Shown here one piece after another: positions 1 through 4,777 of a DNA stretch of 5,869 bases. Made by a program: the position numbers and the translations under genes. The stretch is from an archaeon (GTDB taxonomy: Archaea; Iainarchaeota; Iainarchaeia; Iainarchaeales; GCA-2688035). The stretch is taken from contig JASLNX010000166.1 in the NCBI GenBank assembly GCA_030745815.1, forward strand, positions 1-5,869, in the 5' to 3' direction. Numbering within the stretch: position 1 is the stretch's first letter; each line of letters opens with the position of its first letter. Below the pieces are notes generated by a model that was not told the origin of the DNA, made no database searches, and saw only the letters and a program-made list of their open reading frames with translations.

Positions 1-757
1 TTGTGCAAGGGGATTTTGTTGTGCAGGCTATTGGGCAGCATTTAGAGGTATTTGAAGCGGGGATATATGCCTGTGTGCAATCTTCTGTTGAATCGCAAAG
101 GTCTCCACCTATTTCAGCGCACGCTTTTAATGTGTTATCACATCTTTTTGGAATGCCTCCGCAAACGTCAGTTGTTGAGTCGTCTTGGTCATCACAATCG
201 TTGTCTGTTCGGCATTGGTCTGTTTTTGGGCAATCTGAGTCAAAGTCGTATACGCAACCTTCAGGACAGCAGCCGTCGCCACTGGTACAAGAGGTTATTT
301 GAGTGCGGTTGCATTTTCTTGGACTGCCTGTACAAAGGTCTACTGTGCAAGGATTTTTGTCATTACATGCTGAGTTTGAAGCGCATTCGTCTTCTGGAAG
401 GTCGTCTTGAACTGGTGCTTCGTCTGGCGGCGCTGTGGAGGTTTTCATTACACAAAGTGCTTGTTCTGCAGTTTCGTTAAGGTATAATTCTATTTGTTCT
501 TCTCCTTTGGTTACGTAAACATGCCAGTAGGGAACCTCTTCCATTTGTACTCCGCAGAGTTCTCTTATTTCGTTAATTAGGTTTGATACGGCTCCCTCGT
601 TTAGAAATGATGCAGTAATTTCTGCGTCAGGGTTTTCGTCCAAAAAGGCCTGTACTTCAGGCTGGAGCTTAACAAAGTCAGTTACTCCATTGTTTCCAAT
701 GCAGCCGCTTAAGATTAAGAAGATTGCAATTATCCCTAGTATTGTGAGATATTTCAT
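1..757 (-). CDS. Cysteine-rich exported lipoprotein, function unknown (C-terminus cut by window edge)
   Basis: An open frame of 252 complete codons runs from an ATG at 757 to the left edge without a stop. An in-frame TAA at 776-778 lies upstream and there is no other ATG between, so the start is secure. Residues 1-19 form a lipoprotein signal peptide: MKY, a hydrophobic stretch, then lipobox L16-S17-G18-C19, predicting lipid attachment at Cys19 and an extracytoplasmic location. Residues about 24-105 look like a small mixed alpha/beta domain with Cys68 and Cys102. Residues 106-124 are a Pro/Asp/Glu-rich linker. From residue 125 to the edge there are 21 Cys in 128 residues, arranged as two related modules rich in Asp and Asn. 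N-glycosylation sequons occur at N94, N150 and N236. Similar Cys/Asp modules are recalled from surface proteins of DPANN archaea and some bacteria. A binding, adhesion or structural role is possible but not shown. The gene lies 34 bases after EF-2, probably with its own promoter. Confidence 0.88.
   Translation of the reverse strand, partial: MKYLTILGIIAIFLILSGCIGNNGVTDFVKLQPEVQAFLDENPDAEITASFLNEGAVSNLINEIRELCGVQMEEVPYWHVYVTKGEEQIELYLNETAEQALCVMKTSTAPPDEAPVQDDLPEDECASNSACNDKNPCTVDLCTGSPRKCNRTQITSCTSGDGCCPEGCVYDFDSDCPKTDQCRTDNDCDDQDDSTTDVCGGIPKRCDNTLKACAEIGGDLCDSTEDCTQAYIPASNTSKCCPIACTTKSPCT
23..214 (-). repeat. Cys-rich module 2 of the lipoprotein (residues 182-245)
   Basis: The cysteines fall at residues 182, 188, 199, 206, 213, 221, 227, 240, 241 and 245. 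The core spacing C-x5-C-x10-C-x6-C-x6-C, followed later by C-C-P-x2-C, matches module 1 almost exactly, and the same D-D, T-D-x-C, G-x-P and N-T positions are kept. Ser194 replaces Cys137 of module 1, and an extra segment with Cys221 and Cys227 lies before the CCP motif. Another Cys (251) follows at the edge, so more modules may lie outside the window. Confidence 0.7.
230..385 (-). repeat. Cys-rich module 1 of the lipoprotein (residues 125-176)
   Basis: The cysteines fall at residues 125, 131, 137, 142, 149, 157, 163, 164, 168 and 176. The core spacing is C-x5-C-x10-C-x6-C-x7-C, followed by C-C-P-x2-C, with an extra Cys137 inside the x10 segment. Shared side positions are N/D-D after the second Cys, T-x-D-x-C, and G-x-P before the Cys149-type residue. 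The module ends in an acidic D-F-D-S-D-C stretch. Disulfide bonding, and perhaps calcium binding by the acidic residues, is inferred from composition only. Confidence 0.7.
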
Positions 758-779
758 TGGAACAATAAAGAGTTTTTAG

Positions 780-789
780 AATATTTAAG
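780..789 (-). promoter_or_regulatory. Putative TATA box for the lipoprotein gene (leaderless promoter)
   Basis: On the minus strand the gap after EF-2 contains CTTAAATATT. Its centre is about 27 bases upstream of the ATG at 757. Archaeal TATA boxes sit about 26-28 bases before the transcription start, so initiation would fall on or next to the start codon. No Shine-Dalgarno sequence precedes this ATG (the bases before it read TTGTTCCA), which fits a leaderless mRNA. No strong BRE is obvious upstream. Confidence 0.5.
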
Positions 790-791
790 GT

Positions 792-2984
792 TTACTCTAA
801 AAAGAATTGGGCTGATTTCACTTCTGGTGAAAGGCCTTTTCTTTCCCTTACTTGTTTGGTTACTTCTTTTTGAAGTTCCCTTGGAAGTGGTTCGTAGCCA
901 GCGTACTCTGCTGTCCAAATAGCTCTTCCCTGAGTTGAACCCCTTATGTCTGCTGAAAATCCAATTAATTCCTTTACCGGGGCCTTTGCAATTATTATTG
1001 CTGAGTCGGCCTCTGTGTTCATTTCAGTTATCTGAGTTCTTTTTGAGCCAAGCTCCTTTGTTACTGCGCCCATATAATCTTGTGGAACGTTTATTGTAAG
1101 AATCTGCTTTGGCTCTTTTAAGATTGGGTCTGCTGAAAGCATGCAGGCATAAACTGTTCTGGTTGTAAGTGGCAAAATTTGCGCAGGGCCTCTGTGAATT
1201 GCGTCCTCGTGAAGCGTTGCGTCTTCAATGTACACAATCATTCCCATGCATTTTTCTTTTGCAAGCGGGCCTTCATCTATTGCGTCGTTAAATCCTTGAA
1301 TTACAAGTTCTCTAATCTCGTGCAGTGCAACAACTCCTCTGGTTGCATCAACTAGAACGTTGTTGTCATGAACTGCCCAAATCTTTCTTGAAGTGTCTCG
1401 TCCAAATCCGCATTCTTCAAACTGTGCAATGCTTGCCGGGTTCTTTGGTTTTATTTTGCCCTCTATTTTCTTTTCCAAGAGCTTTTCAAGTATTTCTGGT
1501 GGGATTGGTTCCACACTCATTTTGAATTTGTTGTGTTTGTTTGGAGATTTTCCTTCAAGAACAGGGGATTCTTTTGTGATTGTTTCCCTGTAAACAACTA
1601 TTGGCGGACTTACAATTATTGGAATTGCGTGATCCTTTTCTATTCTGTGCTGTGTTACTTCAAGGTGAAGTTCTCCCATTCCAGAAATTAGGTGTTCGCC
1701 TGTTTCCTGGTTAAGGCTTGCAACAACGTTTGGATCTTCCTTTGTAATTTGCCTAATTACTTCAATAAGTTTTGGTAAATCTTTTGTTTGCTTTGCTTCA
1801 ACACTTACAGTCATTACTGGTTCAGTGTTGCTCTTAAAGCTTTCAAAGGACATTATGTCTCCAGCTGCAACGGTTTCTCCCGCAAAAACTTCTTTTAATC
1901 CAACTAAGCATCCAATGTTTCCTGCTGGAACTGCGTCAACAGTAACCCTTTCAGGGCCCATAAATACTCCAACCTGCTGTACTGCAATGTCTTTTTGGCT
2001 GGTTACTAGTCTAACCTTCATTCCAGACTTCATTGTTCCAGAGTAAACTCTGCCAGTTGCAATGTCTCCAGCGTGCGCATCAACACTTACATCTGTTACC
2101 ATCATTGCAAACGGTCCGTTTTCGTCACATTCAAGCATTGCTTTTCCTGTTGCACTTTCTTGGTCGCCCTTCCAAATGTTTGGAATTCTGTACTTTTGTG
2201 CAGTAATAGGGTTTGGCAAATGGTTTATGACCATTTTAAGAATTGCTTTGTAAAGAGGGCTTTTTTCCGCAAGCTCTTTTTGTGTGTCTTCTTTAAGATG
2301 CTTGTAAACGTCTCCAAAGCCAACGCCTGTTGCTTTCATTAGTGGTACACTAACTGCCCAGTTATAATATGCTGAACCAAATGCAACGCTTCCGTCGTCA
2401 ACCTTTACGCCCCATTTTCCCTTGAACTGTTCAGGAGCGTTTTTGGTAATCAAGTTGTTTACTTTTGCAATTGTTTTTATGAATCTTTCCTGCATTTGCT
2501 TTTCGTCAAGCTGCAGTTCGTTAATTAGCCTGTCAACTTTGTTTATGAATAGTACTGGTTGCACATTTTCTTTTAGAGCCTGTCTTATTACAGTTTCAGT
2601 TTGAGGCATTGTGCCTTCAACTGCGTCAACAACAACTACTACTCCGTCAACCGCTCGCATGGCCCTTATTACGTCTCCACCAAAGTCAACGTGGCCAGGG
2701 GTGTCAATTACGTTAATTAAATAGTCTTTTTCCTCTTCCTTGTGTACAAGTGAAATGTTTGCAGAATTTATTGTAATTCCGCGCTCTTGCTCTAAATCGT
2801 AAGAATCCATAAAGAGCTGTTTTCCAGCAAGCTCTTTGTTAATTAATCCAACAGCAGCAATTAGGTTGTCTGTCATGGTTGTTTTGCCGTGGTCAATGTG
2901 GGCAACAATCCCAATGTTTCTAATGTTTTCTCGTTTTCCCATTAAGCTACTTGCAAGTTTAACCATGTCCTCTTTTCGGCCCAT
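792..2984 (-). CDS. fusA: Translation elongation factor 2 (aEF-2), diphthamide-type GTPase
   Basis: This 730-residue protein has the usual length of archaeal EF-2, the cytoplasmic GTPase that moves tRNA and mRNA through the ribosome after peptide transfer. All GTPase motifs are visible: G1 AHIDHGKT at 28-35, G2 RGITI at 68-72, G3 DTPGH at 94-98, G4 NKVD at 148-151 and G5 GSA at 203-205. Domain II follows at about 290-385, and the domain III region includes ETGEHLISGMGELHLE at about 427-442. The domain IV tip carries HEDAIHRGPAQ, in which His597 is the expected diphthamide residue. Domain V then runs to about 700. The start is chosen because MGRKEDMVKL aligns with known archaeal EF-2 N-termini and because GGTGAT lies 3 bases upstream. 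The gene follows S7 by 11 bases as the last member of the conserved cluster. The C-terminal tail differs from typical relatives. Confidence 0.98.
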   Translation of the reverse strand: MGRKEDMVKLASSLMGKRENIRNIGIVAHIDHGKTTMTDNLIAAVGLINKELAGKQLFMDSYDLEQERGITINSANISLVHKEEEKDYLINVIDTPGHVDFGGDVIRAMRAVDGVVVVVDAVEGTMPQTETVIRQALKENVQPVLFINKVDRLINELQLDEKQMQERFIKTIAKVNNLITKNAPEQFKGKWGVKVDDGSVAFGSAYYNWAVSVPLMKATGVGFGDVYKHLKEDTQKELAEKSPLYKAILKMVINHLPNPITAQKYRIPNIWKGDQESATGKAMLECDENGPFAMMVTDVSVDAHAGDIATGRVYSGTMKSGMKVRLVTSQKDIAVQQVGVFMGPERVTVDAVPAGNIGCLVGLKEVFAGETVAAGDIMSFESFKSNTEPVMTVSVEAKQTKDLPKLIEVIRQITKEDPNVVASLNQETGEHLISGMGELHLEVTQHRIEKDHAIPIIVSPPIVVYRETITKESPVLEGKSPNKHNKFKMSVEPIPPEILEKLLEKKIEGKIKPKNPASIAQFEECGFGRDTSRKIWAVHDNNVLVDATRGVVALHEIRELVIQGFNDAIDEGPLAKEKCMGMIVYIEDATLHEDAIHRGPAQILPLTTRTVYACMLSADPILKEPKQILTINVPQDYMGAVTKELGSKRTQITEMNTEADSAIIIAKAPVKELIGFSADIRGSTQGRAIWTAEYAGYEPLPRELQKEVTKQVRERKGLSPEVKSAQFFLE

Positions 2985-2987
2985 TTT

Positions 2988-2993
2988 ATCACC
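2988..2993 (-). promoter_or_regulatory. Strong ribosome binding site of the EF-2 gene
   Basis: GGTGAT, complementary to the archaeal 16S rRNA 3' end, lies in the 11-base gap after the S7 stop, 3 bases before the EF-2 ATG. It fixes the start at 2984 over the in-frame Met codon seven codons in. The spacing is short for a canonical site. Confidence 0.75.
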
Positions 2994-2995
2994 AT

Positions 2996-3598
2996 TTACC
3001 TTGAAGCCTTTGCAATCCTTTCAACTTCGTCGCGTCTTTTTACGCTAAAGCTCTTATTGTCCTCTTTTGATGCAAGAATTAGTTCTTCTGCTAATGCTTC
3101 TGCAGCACTTGTTTTCTTGTTAAATGAGGATGCAAATCCTGCGATTGCAATATTTTTAAGTGACTCGTCAACTCTTGTAAGTGGGGCAACATCAACCGCT
3201 TGGCTGTAAACTATGCCTCCCTTTTTTACTCTAGTAACATCTTCTCTTGGAGCAGCGTTTTCAATTGCTTTTACTAAAACCTGCAAAGGGTTTTGGTTTG
3301 TTTTCTTTTCAATTATTACAAAAGCGCCTTCAACTATTTGCATTGCCTGCAGTTTTTTGCCACAGCTTCCTCTGCCTCTAATATATTTTCCACTAAGCTT
3401 TCTTTTTCCTTGTCCGCTTCTCATTACTTTGTTTACAAGCCTTTCAATAATGTCAATGTTTCCCTTGTCAAAGCGCTTTTTTGCCTTTCTGCCAAATGAG
3501 TGTGGGACCATTTTTGAATCAAGGCTAATGTATCTTGCTAGGCCAAGGTCTGAAACCTTTACTTCTGTATTATCCCATTTTCCAAAAGCTAGTGCCAT
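2996..3598 (-). CDS. rps7: Small-subunit ribosomal protein S7 (uS7), archaeal type
   Basis: This 200-residue protein matches archaeal S7, a primary 16S rRNA binder that nucleates assembly of the 30S head and contacts tRNA near the E site. Family signatures are visible: S-x-K-M-V-P-H-S-x-G-R-K near residues 27-38, NPLQVLVKAIENAAPRED at 103-120, GGIVYSQAVDVAPLTRVDES at 127-146, AEALAEELILA at 166-176, and the archaeal C-terminus VERIAKASR at 192-200. The position usually RR in relatives reads TR at 141-142. The ATG at 3598 follows the S12 stop by 5 bases, and the protein begins MALAFGKW with no competing start. It is followed 11 bases later by EF-2, the standard archaeal str order, so co-transcription is likely. 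Confidence 0.97.
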   Translation of the reverse strand: MALAFGKWDNTEVKVSDLGLARYISLDSKMVPHSFGRKAKKRFDKGNIDIIERLVNKVMRSGQGKRKLSGKYIRGRGSCGKKLQAMQIVEGAFVIIEKKTNQNPLQVLVKAIENAAPREDVTRVKKGGIVYSQAVDVAPLTRVDESLKNIAIAGFASSFNKKTSAAEALAEELILASKEDNKSFSVKRRDEVERIAKASR

Positions 3599-3603
3599 TT
3601 TAA

Positions 3604-4032
3604 TTACCTCTTTGACTTCTCCTTTCTTCCGCTTCTAAGCATTTCAAGTGCCTGGTTGTTTACATGTGTTACTCTGTACTTTACTCCCCAAAGGTCTCCA
3701 TATGGTCCCTTTTGGGCTCCGCCAATTCCTTCAACAATTACTTCATCGTGTTCATCAATAAACTTTATTGCTCCGTCCTTTGGTGCAAGTGCAGTTACCT
3801 GCTTTCCGTTTTTAATAAGCTGAACTCTAACACATTTTCTTATTCCGGAGTTTGGCTGTTTTGCTGTAACTCCTCTTTTTTCAATAACAATTCCGCGGGC
3901 CTGTGGAGATCCCTCAAGCAAATCGTACTTTTTGTCAAGACCTTTTTTCTTTCTCTTGTAGTATGGATCTTTCCATTTCCACTTTTTTCGGTCTTTTTCA
4001 AGTTGCCTTCCTGCAAATTCTCCTTTAGCCAT
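3604..4032 (-). CDS. rps12: Small-subunit ribosomal protein S12 (uS12), archaeal type
   Basis: This is a 142-residue protein of the decoding centre, where S12 monitors codon-anticodon pairing. It begins MAKGEFAGRQ like other archaeal S12 proteins. Clear signatures are KQPNSGIRKCVRVQLIKNGK at 58-77, the loop that includes the streptomycin-type lysine region, and FIDEHDEVIVEGIGG at 91-105. The ATG at 4032 is preferred over an in-frame GTG at 4041 that overlaps the nusA stop: the ATG start matches family N-termini and has GTGAT 4 bases upstream. An oddity is the second decoding loop, usually G-D-[IL]-P-G-V, which reads G112-D113-L114-W115-G116-V117 and so replaces a nearly universal proline with tryptophan. 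The gene sits 5 bases after nusA and 5 bases before rps7. Confidence 0.97.
   Translation of the reverse strand: MAKGEFAGRQLEKDRKKWKWKDPYYKRKKKGLDKKYDLLEGSPQARGIVIEKRGVTAKQPNSGIRKCVRVQLIKNGKQVTALAPKDGAIKFIDEHDEVIVEGIGGAQKGPYGDLWGVKYRVTHVNNQALEMLRSGRKEKSKR
3606..3610 (-). promoter_or_regulatory. Ribosome binding site of rps7 inside the end of rps12
   Basis: GAGGT lies 7 bases before the S7 ATG and overlaps the last codon and the stop of S12. Ribosomes ending S12 translation would sit on this site, which suggests coupled translation of the two ribosomal proteins. Confidence 0.7.
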
Positions 4033-4036
4033 AAAA

Positions 4037-4041
4037 ATCAC
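4037..4041 (-). promoter_or_regulatory. Ribosome binding site of rps12 overlapping the nusA stop
   Basis: GTGAT spans the nusA TGA stop and lies 4 bases before the ATG at 4032. It decides the S12 start in favour of the ATG. The GTG of this same element opens a three-codon longer frame, but that frame is better read as the binding site itself. Confidence 0.65.
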
Positions 4042-4451
4042 TTAATCCTTACTTCTTCTATTCCATAACTTCTTTTTGCAATTTCTTTAATTTTTTTAAT
4101 CCTTCCCATGTTTCCAAACAAAGCAGTTCGTTCTCCTTCTTCTAACAAAACAACTGCTTTCTTTTTACCATCTTTTTCTGTTACTTCAACCTTTTTTACT
4201 TTTACTTCCTTTAATGCTTTTTTAACAAATTCACTAAACTTTTCACAGTGTCCAAATATTTCAACATTTTTTTTAAGCCTGTTTCTTAAGGTCTTAATAT
4301 TACTGGCACTTTTTCCAATTGCTTTCCCTACGTCCCCACTTTTTACAAGAAAGATGATGTTGTTATCCTGAACAATAACATCCTTTGCATTGACCCCTGA
4401 AATACTATTGAAGGCGTTAATGTAAAAAATTTCCTCACTGCCTAACTTCAT
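4038..4451 (-). CDS. nusA: Archaeal NusA-like RNA-binding protein (two KH domains)
   Basis: This 137-residue protein has the size and position of archaeal NusA, which consists only of the KH1-KH2 portion of bacterial NusA and lacks the N-terminal polymerase-binding and S1 domains. KH domains bind single-stranded RNA, and a role in transcription termination or antitermination is presumed from bacterial homologues. KH1 covers about residues 28-68 with a V-G-K-A-I-G-K-S-A-S-N-I core at 41-52. Its GxxG loop is G46-K47-S48-A49, so the second glycine is lost. KH2 covers about 85-137 with an intact G113-N114-M115-G116 loop. The ATG at 4451 has AAGGT 9 bases upstream. Placement between L30e and S12 is the standard archaeal arrangement. 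The protein is Lys-rich and divergent, so identity rests on both the motif and the synteny. Confidence 0.93.
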   Translation of the reverse strand: MKLGSEEIFYINAFNSISGVNAKDVIVQDNNIIFLVKSGDVGKAIGKSASNIKTLRNRLKKNVEIFGHCEKFSEFVKKALKEVKVKKVEVTEKDGKKKAVVLLEEGERTALFGNMGRIKKIKEIAKRSYGIEEVRIK

Positions 4452-4458
4452 ATTTTCT

Positions 4459-4764
4459 TTACCTTGTCTTTTTCACTGAATCCATTATTTTACTCTTTCC
4501 TGCCGTTTCAATACTAAGCATGGAAACAACAAAGGGCTTTCCGCAAACGCTTCCAAGGGCCAGTCCATTTCCTTGAAACTCGTAAATTGGAACATTGTTA
4601 ACGCTGCACAGCTGCTCAATTTTTTCTTTTGTTTGCTGCTTTGCGTTCCCGCTTATAACAATTAATTCAGCGGCACCCTTTAAAACACTTTTCTCGGCCT
4701 GCTTTTCTCCAAAGGAAACCTTTCCTGTGTCAACCGCTCGCCTTATTTCTCTGCCCATATCCAT
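4459..4764 (-). CDS. rpl30e: Large-subunit ribosomal protein L30e (eL30)
   Basis: This 101-residue protein has the usual length of archaeal L30e, a protein of the L7Ae/L30e/S12e RNA-binding fold present in archaeal and eukaryotic ribosomes and absent from bacteria. Recognisable parts are the N-terminal helix R-E-I-R-R-A-V-D-T-G-K-V at 5-16, the G-x-K-Q-A-E-K-S-V-L-K-G segment at 19-30, the strand AELIVISGN at 32-40, and the C-terminal G-L-A-L-G-S-V-C-G-K-P-F-V-V at 67-80. The gene starts 4 bases after rpoA2 and ends 7 bases before nusA, as in the conserved archaeal cluster. A second Met at codon 3 could be the true start, because family members often begin close to the R-E-I-R helix. The difference is only two residues. 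Confidence 0.95.
   Translation of the reverse strand: MDMGREIRRAVDTGKVSFGEKQAEKSVLKGAAELIVISGNAKQQTKEKIEQLCSVNNVPIYEFQGNGLALGSVCGKPFVVSMLSIETAGKSKIMDSVKKTR
4461..4465 (-). promoter_or_regulatory. Putative ribosome binding site of nusA inside the end of rpl30e
   Basis: AAGGT lies 9 bases before the nusA ATG at 4451 and reaches into the L30e stop codon region. The match is moderate, and it supports translation coupled to L30e. Confidence 0.5.
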
Positions 4765-4768
4765 TTTG

Positions 4769-4777
4769 TCACTTCCT
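4769..4777 (-). promoter_or_regulatory. Possible ribosome binding site of rpl30e across the rpoA2 stop
   Basis: AGGAAGTGA covers the last two codons and stop of rpoA2 and ends 4 bases before the L30e ATG at 4764 (10 bases before the Met at codon 3). The purine-rich GGAAGTGA partly matches the archaeal consensus. It also fits translational coupling. Confidence 0.5.

Noticed and set aside
3..480. Plus-strand open frames of 99 and 142 codons at the left end
   Set aside because: They lie antisense to the Cys-rich lipoprotein, overlap each other in different frames, have no signal or family motif, and arise because Cys/Asp codons rarely give stops on the opposite strand.
758..791. Transcription terminator after EF-2
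   Set aside because: The gap contains only short T-rich bits (CTCTTTATTGTT) and no hairpin or long T run, which is not enough to call a terminator.
3213..4371. Several plus-strand frames of 68-141 codons with hydrophobic stretches
   Set aside because: They are shadows of rps7, rps12 and nusA, with no promoter or ribosome binding site and no recognisable domain.
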